Source: Pirellulaceae bacterium (GTDB lineage Bacteria > Planctomycetota > Planctomycetia > Pirellulales > Pirellulaceae). From it: a stretch of DNA of 8,554 nt. The DNA lies in contig JADLDX010000858.1 in assembly GCA_020846515.1 (NCBI GenBank), positions 1-8,554 of the forward strand. The letters run 5' to 3'. The notes beneath the pieces were generated by a model. That model was not told where the DNA came from, made no database searches, and was given only the letters and a program-made list of their open reading frames with translations. The position numbers and the translations under genes were made by a program. This document shows, piece after piece, positions 1-6,522 of the stretch. The first letter of the stretch is position 1; each line of letters starts with the position of its first letter.

Positions 1-15
1 AAGTTATCGAGCCCG

Positions 16-3000
16 CTACGGCTTTACTTGCTTCAACTTACCTAGTGCAAGCGCCACATTTTCGCGCTGCTGTTCCAGTTCTGCTAGCGAAGCGCGTTCT
101 TTGTCGACAACTTCTACGGGAGCGCGCTCGACGAAGCTCGCGTTGTTGAGCTTGGAATGCTTGCCGGCGATTTGCTTTACCAGGTTTTCAAGCAGTTTTT
201 CATTGCGAGCGATCTCAGCGCCCACATCGATAAACTTGCCCAAGTCGACGATCACTTCCATGCCATCGGCACTCAACTGAGCCGCCATGTCTGGCTTAAC
301 AGCGTCGGTCGCCCAAGTGGCCACACTGGCACCTGCCAGAGCTTTGAAGAAGCCTTCCATTGGTTTGAGCAACTCGATCGTGGCCGCATCGCATTGCAGT
401 TGGAAACTCAGTTCGGCCTTTGGTGGCAAGTTTTGACGCGAGCGAATCTCACGCAGGGCTCCCAAAACAGCCGCAAACCGGGCAAACTGCTGCTCTATTT
501 GCTGATCGCGATCACTGCTCCGCGCCGTCGGCCACGGTGCGCGAATGATCCACTTGACGGCTTCGGACGTATCGGCCAGCGAACGGTGTTTGCCGAAGCG
601 AGCGAGTTCTTGCCAGATGGCTTCGGTGATGAATGGAATCATCGGATGCAACAAACGCAGCAAATGATCGAGCACGTGGGCCAGAATTACCTGGGTTGAC
701 CGGCGCGAGTCGGGATTGGCTAAGCGCGGCTTGGCCATCTCCACGTAGTAACTGCAGAATTCATTCCAGGCAAAGTCATACAACTGCCGCGCCGCGTCCG
801 CAAAACGAAACGTGCTGAGCGCTTCGTCAACCACCTGCGTCGTCGTGGCCAATCGACTAAGTATCCAGCGATCCTCAAGCGGCAATTGCGATCGATCGAT
901 CTTGCCCGCTTGGTTAGCGCCCTGGTAGCCCTCTAGATTGATCATCACAAACCGAGCCGCATTCCACAGCTTGTTGCAGAAGTTGCGTGCCTCTTCAAAG
1001 CGCTCGCTGACCACCGCGGCTTTGGGATAAGCCTTGTCTTCAGCCGACTCGGCCCACTGGGTTGAAAAAACTTGCTTGCATTTGTCGCATGCCAACTTAG
1101 GCAGTGTGCGATTCTGTTTGGTTTGCGGTACCAGTGCCTGGCAATGTGGGCATTCGTATTGAACCGGCATGCGTACGTCTTGCGTGTCGGTCGTTAGCCA
1201 AGTTAAACCGAAACGCAGCGCATCGGCTCCAAACTTGTCGATGACGTCGATCGGGTCGACGCCGTTGCCTTTGCTCTTGGACATCGTCTCGCCAAAAGCA
1301 TCCAGGATCTTGGGATGGATGAATACTTGCTTGAACGGAACTTGTCCCAAGTTATTCAGACCCATCAAGACCATGCGCGCTACCCATAACGTAATGATAT
1401 CGCGACTGGTGATCAAAACACTGGTGGGATAGAAGTACTCCAATCGCGGTGTGCGCTCTGGCCAACCCAAGGTGGAATGAGGCCAAAGAGCCGAACTAAA
1501 CCAAGTATCGAGCACGTCTTCTTGTCGCTGGAAGCCGTCACCGACCAAACGCTTTTCAACCACTGCGTTCTCGGCTCGCAAGCAAACATGCAACAGGCCC
1601 GGTTCCTCGAAGTCCACCGCCAGCCGACCGTTTTGCGCATCGGTGGTCGCCTTGAGGCGATTGGCTACGCTCTCACGCTCGGCGTCGGTATCGAATTGAC
1701 GAGTCCATATCGGGATTTGGTGTCCCCACCAGAGTTGGCGACCAACGGGCCAGTCGCGCTTCTCGCTCAACCAATCCAAGTAACCTTTGGCGTAACGCTC
1801 AGGAATGATCTGGACTTGACCATCGGTGACCGCGTCCATGGCGCTTTGCGCGAGTTGCTCCATGCGCACAAACCATTGATCGGCCAAGAACGGCTCAATC
1901 GGCGTCTTACTTCGATCGCTATGCGCCAAATCGATCTCGCGTGCTTCGATGCGGTCCATCAAGCCGAGTGCTTCCATGTCAGCGACCACGCGTTGACGCG
2001 CGGCTTGAATGGTCAGCCCCTGATACTTTCCGGCCGCTTCGTTCAGTTTGCCGTCGGTATTGAGAATGTTCAGTAGCTCAAGCCCAGCGCGCTGGGCTAC
2101 CTCGTAATCATTCGGATCATGAGCCGGAGTGATTTTGACACAGCCGGTGCCCATCTCTGGCTTGGCCCAAGTATCTGCGACCAACGGTACTAAACGTTCG
2201 ACCAGCGGCACGCAAACTTTGGCACCTGCTAGAGCCAAGTCTCGCAACTTGATCAGATCCGGCAACATAGTCGCACGACGCTCGCGCAGTTCGTCCAACT
2301 GCGTTTGCAGGGGCGGTCGATCCTTGGCCGGCACAGTCTCAATACGCTCCAGCAATGCAGCTTCGGCTTGATCTAGTGCCCGGGCCGGATCCGGATGTAC
2401 TGCCACGGCCGTATCGCCGAGCATGGTTTCCGGACGCGTGGTCGCAATCGATACGAACTGGGGACCATCGCTCGGCGCATCCACCAGTGGATAACGCATA
2501 TAGTAGAAGTGGCCTTTGACCACTTCGTGAAAAACTTCATCATCGCTAACGGCTGTTTGGAGATATGTATCCCAATTGACCAGGCGTTTGCCGCGATAGA
2601 TTCGTCCTTTGGAGAACAGATCGTAAAACGTAGCTCGAACCGCGCGGGCACAGGTTTCATCCAGCGTGAATCGCGTGCGCCGCCAATCGCAACTGGCGCC
2701 CATGCGTTTCAGTTGGTTGAGAATTCGAGTTTCGTATTGATCTTTCCATTGCCAGATACGTTCGACCAATGCTTCGCGGCCCAAATCGTGCCGAGTCTTG
2801 CCTTCGAGTTCTTTCAGGCGCTTTTCAACGACAGCTTGTGTGGCAATGCCAGCGTGATCGGTGCCTGGCATCCAGAGAGCTTCGAATCCGCGCATGCGGT
2901 GCCAGCGAATCTGAATGTCTTGCAGACTGTTATTGAGCGCATGGCCCAAGTGTAGCGCACCGGTCACATTAGGCGGCGGAATGACGATGGTGAACGGTTT

Positions 3001-3144
3001 ACGATCGCCGCGGACTTCGGCGTGAAAGCAGCCAGCGGCGTCCCACTCCTGGTAAATCGCTTCCGAAGCTTGTTGAAAGTCGAAACGATTAGGGATTTCC
3101 GAACCGCCATCACTGGGCGTGGGACTATCTGTTGTCGGTTTCAT
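16..3144 (-). CDS. valS: Valine--tRNA ligase (valyl-tRNA synthetase), with two insertions
   Basis: This cytoplasmic class Ia aminoacyl-tRNA synthetase charges tRNA-Val with valine and edits mischarged threonine. The 1042-residue protein shows the HIGH signature as HLGH (65-68, within PNVTGALHLGH), editing-domain motifs TTRPETMLGDTAVAVHP (235-251) and GTGCVKITPAHDPNDYE (332-348), WWGHQIPIW (472-480), DVLDTWFSSALWP (543-555) and the KMSKS loop as TMSKS (620-624). An anticodon-binding helical domain follows (about 715-900), then a C-terminal coiled-coil arm (about 976-1042). It is longer than the roughly 880-950 residues usual for bacterial ValRS because of a charged helical insertion at about 254-309 and a CxxC-x17-CxxC ribbon at 665-689. 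The ATG start gives a normal short lead before the first conserved block (RFDFQQASEAIYQEW). No Shine-Dalgarno sequence is visible. The TIM-barrel isomerase gene lies 244 bp upstream on the same strand. The assignment is secure; the roles of the insertions are unknown. Confidence 0.98.
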   Translation of the reverse strand: MKPTTDSPTPSDGGSEIPNRFDFQQASEAIYQEWDAAGCFHAEVRGDRKPFTIVIPPPNVTGALHLGHALNNSLQDIQIRWHRMRGFEALWMPGTDHAGIATQAVVEKRLKELEGKTRHDLGREALVERIWQWKDQYETRILNQLKRMGASCDWRRTRFTLDETCARAVRATFYDLFSKGRIYRGKRLVNWDTYLQTAVSDDEVFHEVVKGHFYYMRYPLVDAPSDGPQFVSIATTRPETMLGDTAVAVHPDPARALDQAEAALLERIETVPAKDRPPLQTQLDELRERRATMLPDLIKLRDLALAGAKVCVPLVERLVPLVADTWAKPEMGTGCVKITPAHDPNDYEVAQRAGLELLNILNTDGKLNEAAGKYQGLTIQAARQRVVADMEALGLMDRIEAREIDLAHSDRSKTPIEPFLADQWFVRMEQLAQSAMDAVTDGQVQIIPERYAKGYLDWLSEKRDWPVGRQLWWGHQIPIWTRQFDTDAERESVANRLKATTDAQNGRLAVDFEEPGLLHVCLRAENAVVEKRLVGDGFQRQEDVLDTWFSSALWPHSTLGWPERTPRLEYFYPTSVLITSRDIITLWVARMVLMGLNNLGQVPFKQVFIHPKILDAFGETMSKSKGNGVDPIDVIDKFGADALRFGLTWLTTDTQDVRMPVQYECPHCQALVPQTKQNRTLPKLACDKCKQVFSTQWAESAEDKAYPKAAVVSERFEEARNFCNKLWNAARFVMINLEGYQGANQAGKIDRSQLPLEDRWILSRLATTTQVVDEALSTFRFADAARQLYDFAWNEFCSYYVEMAKPRLANPDSRRSTQVILAHVLDHLLRLLHPMIPFITEAIWQELARFGKHRSLADTSEAVKWIIRAPWPTARSSDRDQQIEQQFARFAAVLGALREIRSRQNLPPKAELSFQLQCDAATIELLKPMEGFFKALAGASVATWATDAVKPDMAAQLSADGMEVIVDLGKFIDVGAEIARNEKLLENLVKQIAGKHSKLNNASFVERAPVEVVDKERASLAELEQQRENVALALGKLKQVKP
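1012..1176 (-). other. Zinc-ribbon-like insertion within ValS
   Basis: ValS residues 657-711 (approximate edges) interrupt the usual short link between the KMSKS-containing end of the catalytic domain and the helix reading FEEARNFCNKLWNAARF. The segment has CPHC at 665-668 and CDKC at 686-689, the spacing of a treble-clef or rubredoxin-like zinc ribbon. Most ValRS enzymes run from about TTGTD straight to the RNFANKLWNA helix in some 15 residues. Metal binding is inferred from the cysteine spacing only. Confidence 0.7.
2218..2385 (-). other. Charged helical insertion in the ValS editing (CP1) domain
   Basis: ValS residues 254-309 (approximate edges) sit between AVAVHPDP and the VPLVERLVPLVADTW strand region. 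In typical ValRS this is a short stretch of about 10-20 residues (compare the usual HPDDERYKHLIGK). Here it is about 40 residues longer, rich in Glu, Arg, Leu and Gln, with a probable helix-turn-helix hairpin. The comparison with the family is from memory of the alignment, so the edges are uncertain. Confidence 0.6.
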
Positions 3145-3204
3145 AGATCGATCTGGCGGACGTTTTACGTGGATGAAAGAGCTGCAAGATTCAGCGTGCT
3201 CCAG

Positions 3205-3210
3205 ATTGTA
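3205..3210 (-). promoter_or_regulatory. Candidate -10 box for valS
   Basis: On the minus strand this reads TACAAT, five of six matches to the sigma-70 -10 consensus. It would place transcription start about 55 nt upstream of the valS ATG. The hexamer 17 bp further upstream (TCCACG) is a poor -35 with three of six matches. It is weak evidence that valS may have its own promoter as well as any read-through from the isomerase gene. Confidence 0.25.
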
Positions 3211-3317
3211 ACGTCCAGCGGCAGATTCGTGGAGCGAGGGAACAAGCCCCAGGGTGTCCGCGACCTATTGTCCAGCCGAGCCGATTTCGACGCTGGAACA
3301 GAGTTGGAGATTACGGT

Positions 3318-3364
3318 CCAGCCCCGGCCCAGCCCAGACCAGCCCCGACGTCCCAGCCCCGACG
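3318..3364 (-). repeat. C-rich CCAGCCC repeat block; G-quadruplex motif on the minus strand
   Basis: Four degenerate copies of CCAGCCC(C) start at 3318, 3329, 3339 and 3353. The last two extend to an identical 12-mer, CCAGCCCCGACG, 14 bp apart. On the minus strand, the transcribed strand of both flanking genes, this gives six runs of three or four Gs (complements of 3357-3360, 3352-3354, 3343-3346, 3333-3335, 3328-3330 and 3322-3325) separated by loops of 2-7 nt. That satisfies the usual G3+N1-7 quadruplex pattern. It lies between the isomerase stop and the valS start, upstream of the candidate valS -10 box. Confidence 0.6.
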
Positions 3365-3388
3365 GTCTGTCGGCGTCAAAACGAAAAA

Positions 3389-4195
3389 CTAAACGTTAAT
3401 CCACTCTTCTGCTGCCCGTTTGGCTTGGCCCAAGACGTGTTGATAGGAAAAATGTTCCAATTCTTCGCCGAGCAACTCAACTTCATAGTAGCCGCCGTAA
3501 CCGCCCCGTTGAAAGGTTTGCAGAATTTCTGGCAGCGGCAGGAAACCATGACCGAGCAAGCAACGATTCTGCTCACCCATCGGCGCATGCTTGGCATCTC
3601 CCAATTGAACCAAACGCACATAGGGTACGATCGGCTCCAACCAAAGCAAGGCATCGGGGTCTTGACCCAAGTGGTAGCAATCAAACACCAAACCCAGATT
3701 GGGACGACCGATCGAAGCGATAATGTCCAGGCATTGAGGGACCGTGTTGATAAACGTCCAATCGTGAGAGCACCCAATGTGCATCGGTTCGATGGCCAAT
3801 TGAACACCAACGGCCGTAGCGGCTTCGGCAAGTTCTTTCAAGGCAGCTCGCAACAATCGGTGGGCATGGTTGCTCGTGTGTCCACTGCGACCACCAGCCA
3901 AAACAACGACGCATTCAGCTTTCAAATCTGCGGCCAGTTGGATCGCATCCAGTCCATCGTGCAAACTGTCGCGATAACTGCGACCATCACTGCCAGTGAA
4001 CCCGCCAATCCATTGCAAGGAGGATATGGCCATGCCATTGTCCCACAACAGCTCAGCCGCTTTCTCTTCACCGTAGTCTGCCAGCTTCGCGCGCCAAATG
4101 CCGATCGCATTGTATCCTTCGGCGCGATAGTGCAGCACATCCTCTTCGAATGACCATCGAAACGTCGACAGCTCATTAACAGACAAACGCAACAT
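3389..4195 (-). CDS. Sugar phosphate isomerase/epimerase family TIM-barrel protein
   Basis: This 268-residue protein belongs to the xylose-isomerase-like TIM-barrel superfamily (AP endonuclease family 2 fold), whose members isomerise or epimerise sugars or sugar acids with a divalent metal. Visible landmarks are the N-terminal strand LRLSVNELSTFRWSFEEDV, AECVVVLAGGRSGHT (93-107), the likely metal ligand Glu136 in LAIEPMH, Asp172 and His175 in VFDCYHLG, the strand VRLVQLGDAKH (193-203) with Asp200, GHGFLPLPEIL (215-225), and the last-strand Glu238/Glu240 in YYEVELLG. There is no signal peptide, so a cytoplasmic enzyme is expected. The ATG is supported by AGGTGG (minus strand, 4205-4210) nine bases upstream. 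The gene is upstream of valS on the same strand and may be co-transcribed, although the 244-bp gap argues against tight coupling. The substrate cannot be told; inosose, keto-sugar or hydroxypyruvate-isomerase-like activities all occur in this fold. Family assignment is strong, function is open. Confidence 0.9.
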   Translation of the reverse strand: MLRLSVNELSTFRWSFEEDVLHYRAEGYNAIGIWRAKLADYGEEKAAELLWDNGMAISSLQWIGGFTGSDGRSYRDSLHDGLDAIQLAADLKAECVVVLAGGRSGHTSNHAHRLLRAALKELAEAATAVGVQLAIEPMHIGCSHDWTFINTVPQCLDIIASIGRPNLGLVFDCYHLGQDPDALLWLEPIVPYVRLVQLGDAKHAPMGEQNRCLLGHGFLPLPEILQTFQRGGYGGYYEVELLGEELEHFSYQHVLGQAKRAAEEWINV

Positions 4196-4204
4196 CCAGT
4201 GCGA

Positions 4205-4210
4205 CCACCT
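4205..4210 (-). promoter_or_regulatory. Shine-Dalgarno-like site of the isomerase gene
   Basis: The minus strand reads AGGTGG, one mismatch from AGGAGG, nine bases before the ATG ending at 4195. It is the best ribosome-binding site candidate in the window and supports this start. The starts of valS, purH and the epimerase lack one. Confidence 0.45.
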
Positions 4211-4347
4211 GTGTTAAAGGGCCCAACGTACCGGCTATGCCATACGCAGAGATTGATGGGAGGACGAGAGCAAGTGAGCAAGACGATGAGGGCGCCTCCA
4301 TTCACTCACGTGTGACGGGTCGCTATTGTTAGGAACTTTCGCGGCCG

Positions 4348-4375
4348 TGTAAAGCTGAATCATCCCATGCGTCAA
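4348..4375 (-). promoter_or_regulatory. Candidate sigma-70 promoter for the isomerase gene, with A-tract upstream
   Basis: On the minus strand, TTGACG (4370-4375, five of six to the -35 consensus) and TTTACA (4348-4353, three of six to the -10) are 16 bp apart. An A6 tract (complement of the T run at 4381-4386) lies just upstream of the -35, as in UP elements. The leader to the ATG would be about 145 nt. The -10 is weak, so this is tentative. Confidence 0.28.
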
Positions 4376-4422
4376 GAAAGTTTTTTATTGCCAGCATTAC
4401 CGCAATGCATAAACACTGATCG

Positions 4423-4505
4423 CCGATGAGTTTGCGGATGAGTTTCTTACGGATAAGTTTCCTGCAGATAAGTTGGTTGCTGTTAAGTTTGCGTCGGATA
4501 AGGCT
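4423..4505. repeat. Six-copy degenerate repeat, 15-bp period (consensus CGGATAAGTTT)
   Basis: Copies begin at 4423 (CCGATGAGTTT), 4435 (CGGATGAGTTT), 4450 (CGGATAAGTTT), 4465 (CAGATAAGTTG), 4480 (CTGTTAAGTTT) and 4495 (CGGATAAGGCT). The spacings are 12, 15, 15, 15 and 15 bp. The 11-bp core is conserved and the 4-bp linkers (CCTG, GTTG, GCGT) are not. The period is a multiple of three, and both strands stay open across it (plus-strand frame with Met/Ile-Ser-Phe/Trp-Leu units; minus-strand frame with Lys-Leu-Ile-Arg units). A decayed pentapeptide-type coding repeat and a protein-binding array are therefore both possible. Confidence 0.75.
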
Positions 4506-4599
4506 ACCGCCACCGGCCGGCATATACCCTCCCCGACGGCGCCCGACTCAACTAAGCCCGACTGAACCGGAGCTGCGATGGTCGAACCGGTCGCCCGTT

Positions 4600-4635
4600 G
4601 TTGATCTTGTGTTTGACCTGAGGTTCGATCTGAGT
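4600..4635. repeat. Three-copy degenerate 12-bp tandem repeat
   Basis: Units GTTGATCTTGTG (4600-4611), TTTGACCTGAGG (4612-4623) and TTCGATCTGAGT (4624-4635) share TTxGAyCTgwGk, and a weaker fourth unit (4636-4647) follows. In one plus-strand frame they read VDLV-FDLR-FDLS. No function can be assigned. It may be a decayed coding repeat or chance slippage. Confidence 0.5.
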
Positions 4636-4854
4636 TTGAAACGGAGAGAACTGCCCCTGCGTGGTGCTGAAATCAGGAAGGTGACAACAAACCCGCCCGC
4701 TGCCTGGCAGTGAGAAGTTCGACCTGCGCAGCGATGGTTGGGAGAACATGTTTGGAGGCATAAAACCCGGCAAAGTATTCGGTTGCATACGTAAAGAACC
4801 AAACGGGAATGCTGCGCCGCTTCAACCCACCTTACGGGCAGTGTTCACTTGGCA

Positions 4855-4860
4855 TACAAT
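4855..4860 (+). promoter_or_regulatory. Candidate -10 box for purH-trpC
   Basis: TACAAT matches the sigma-70 -10 consensus at five of six positions. No good -35 lies at 16-18 bp upstream. Transcription from here would start near 4867, giving a leader of about 84 nt to the preferred purH GTG at 4951 and excluding the upstream TTG at 4849 as a start. Weak evidence. Confidence 0.25.
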
Positions 4861-4950
4861 GTAGTAGTCCAGAGAATGCCTCCGAGCGTGTTTTGGCTCT
4901 TGTCTCACAGTTCAAACGACATCCGACTCGTCAGAAAGCTGTCCGCACTC

Positions 4951-6522
4951 GTGTCTGAACCATCTCGAATACGTCGAGCCCTCATCAGTTGTAGCGATAA
5001 ACTTGGCCTGGTCGATTTTGCCGCCGGTTTGACAGCTGCGGGTATACAAATCTTAAGTACGGGTGGCACGCGTCGGCATTTGGAGAGCCATGGAATTGAC
5101 GCCATCGAAGTGGCGCAGATGACCAACTTTCCGGAAATGATGGATGGCCGCGTCAAGACGTTGCATCCGAAGATTTTTGGTGGCATTCTCGGTCGCCGCG
5201 ATAATGTGGGCGACTTGCGATCGATGCAAGACGAAGGCATTCCATCCATAGATCTAGTGGTGGTCAATTTGTATCCATTCGAGGCCACCATCAATCGCAG
5301 TGGTGTCTCTCGTGACGAAGCCATTGAGCAGATCGACATTGGAGGTCCCTCGCTCATTCGCGCCGCCGCCAAGAATCATCAGTGGGTAACCGTTGCCACG
5401 CGGCCCGAGCAGTACAGTTCGATCCTCAGGGATATTGAAGAGCTGGGAACAACCTCTGTTTCGTTGCGTCGTCGCCTGGCCGGCGAGGCGTTCGCCATGA
5501 CGGCGGCTTATGACCAGGTTATTGCCGATTACTTCCGCAGCGAAAGTGCCGCCAGCGAATTCCCACCGCATATGACCTTGCGACTGGAGCGCAAGGCCCA
5601 TCTTCGGTACGGCGAAAATCCACATCAAAAGGCGGCCGTCTATCGCAATCCGCGCGACCGATCTGCCAGCGTGCTCAATGCACGTCATATCCACGGGCGC
5701 GAACTTTCCTATAACAATTTGTTGGACTTGGATAGCGCGCTGTCCATCGCCAGAGCGTTTGGGCAACCGGCGGCGGCAGTGGTTAAGCACAATAATCCCT
5801 GCGGCGCCGCCACCTGCGCCAAGTTATCGCTGGCCATTCGCAAGGCGCTGGATGGCGATCCGGTTAGCGCCTTTGGCAGCGTGTTAGGTTTCAATCGCAC
5901 GGTCGATCTGGAAACAGCCGAAATCCTGGTCGAACCGAATCGTTTCATCGAAGCCATCGTAGCACCAGACTTTGAAGCGGGTGCCGTCGGAGTTTTGACA
6001 ACTCGTCCCAAATGGCGCGATAACGTTCGCTTGATGCAAGTGGGCCGCTTGCCAACGATCGAGCCGGAACTATCCGTTCGATTCCTGACGGGTGGCGCTT
6101 TGGTGCAAGAGGCCGACACTTTGCCCGCTATTCATACCCAATGGCGGACCGTTACCGATGTTCCGGTGGCAGATGCGCTCTGGGATGACATCCATTTCGC
6201 TTGGGAAATGGTGCGGCACGTGAAGAGCAATGCGATCGTCTTGGCACGCGATACCTCGCTGGTCGGTGTCGGCGCCGGTCAGATGAGTCGGGTCGATAGT
6301 GTCGAGATCTCCATTCGCAAAGCGGGAGATCGCTCGGCCGGTTGTGTCATGGCCTCCGATGCCTTTTTCCCATTCCCGGATTCCATCGAAGCGGCCGCGC
6401 GAGCCGGCGTGGTTGCTATCGTTCAACCCGGAGGTTCGCGACGCGACGACGAAGTCATCGCCGCCTGTAACCTGCACCGCATTCCAATGGTCTTTACCGG
6501 CGCAAGGCACTTCAAGCATTAG
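4951..6522 (+). CDS. purH: Bifunctional AICAR formyltransferase/IMP cyclohydrolase
   Basis: This cytoplasmic enzyme catalyses the last two steps of purine synthesis: AICAR plus 10-formyl-THF to FAICAR, then ring closure to IMP. Numbering from the GTG, the N-terminal MGS-like IMP cyclohydrolase domain shows IRRALISCSDKLGL (7-20), STGGT (36-40), MMDGRVKTLHPKIFGGIL (63-80), NLYPFEATI (106-114) and IDIGGPSLIRAAAKN (128-142). The formyltransferase domain shows RYGENPHQ (219-226), ELSYNNLLDLDSAL (251-264), the catalytic KHNNPCG (279-285), DPVSAFGSVLG, FLTGGALVQEAD and ASDAFFPFPDS (468-478). The frame is open back to a TTG at 4849 and an ATG at 4876, but the extra 34 residues do not resemble PurH. 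GTG at 4951 gives 523 residues, matching the usual 510-530, with a family-like N-terminus. No Shine-Dalgarno is evident. trpC follows with overlap. Function is certain; the start is probable. Confidence 0.96.
   Translation: MSEPSRIRRALISCSDKLGLVDFAAGLTAAGIQILSTGGTRRHLESHGIDAIEVAQMTNFPEMMDGRVKTLHPKIFGGILGRRDNVGDLRSMQDEGIPSIDLVVVNLYPFEATINRSGVSRDEAIEQIDIGGPSLIRAAAKNHQWVTVATRPEQYSSILRDIEELGTTSVSLRRRLAGEAFAMTAAYDQVIADYFRSESAASEFPPHMTLRLERKAHLRYGENPHQKAAVYRNPRDRSASVLNARHIHGRELSYNNLLDLDSALSIARAFGQPAAAVVKHNNPCGAATCAKLSLAIRKALDGDPVSAFGSVLGFNRTVDLETAEILVEPNRFIEAIVAPDFEAGAVGVLTTRPKWRDNVRLMQVGRLPTIEPELSVRFLTGGALVQEADTLPAIHTQWRTVTDVPVADALWDDIHFAWEMVRHVKSNAIVLARDTSLVGVGAGQMSRVDSVEISIRKAGDRSAGCVMASDAFFPFPDSIEAAARAGVVAIVQPGGSRRDDEVIAACNLHRIPMVFTGARHFKH

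Larger units (their letters stand above)
4196..4950. other. Gene-poor divergent intergenic region
   Basis: About 750 bp between the divergent isomerase and purH genes. I see no convincing gene. Short open frames on both strands (for example plus 4426-4713, minus 4329-4523 and minus 4552-4788) have no recognisable domain or clear ribosome site. The region holds two short tandem repeats (4423-4505 and 4600-4635), an imperfect hairpin GCATT-ACCGC-AATGC (4394-4408), an 11-bp palindrome CTGCCTGGCAG (4700-4710) and weak promoter candidates in both directions. No tRNA or known riboswitch was recognised. Confidence 0.6.

Noticed and set aside
157..699. Plus-strand open frame of 180 codons opposite valS
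   Set aside because: It lies fully antisense to the well-conserved valS and resembles no family; it is a shadow frame.
1477..2076. Plus-strand open frame of 199 codons opposite valS
   Set aside because: Antisense to the catalytic and editing parts of valS, with no domain-like content.
3145..3388. T-box leader upstream of valS
   Set aside because: No T-box core sequence or antiterminator structure was seen, and T-boxes are mainly a Firmicutes feature.
3365..3392. Intrinsic terminator after the isomerase gene
   Set aside because: The minus strand is T-rich just after the stop, but no stable GC stem precedes the T run. The nearby CCGAC/GTCGG pair (3359-3373) is not followed by Ts.
3254..4153. 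Plus-strand open frame of 299 codons opposite the TIM-barrel gene
   Set aside because: It is long, but the minus-strand frame carries clear TIM-barrel motifs and a Shine-Dalgarno site. The plus frame has no recognisable domain and crosses the G-rich tract.
4423..4505. CRISPR array
   Set aside because: The repeat unit is 11 bp with 1-4 bp linkers; there are no spacers of about 30 bp and no cas genes.
4700..4950. Purine or ZTP (pfl-type) riboswitch upstream of purH
   Set aside because: I looked for the conserved cores of these riboswitches and did not find them; only isolated GC-rich words such as CCACC and GGGCA occur, without the expected arrangement.
6299..6517. Extension of trpC upstream into purH (GTG at 6299 or ATG at 6359)
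   Set aside because: The extra residues are the purH C-terminus read in another frame and do not match any TrpC N-terminus.
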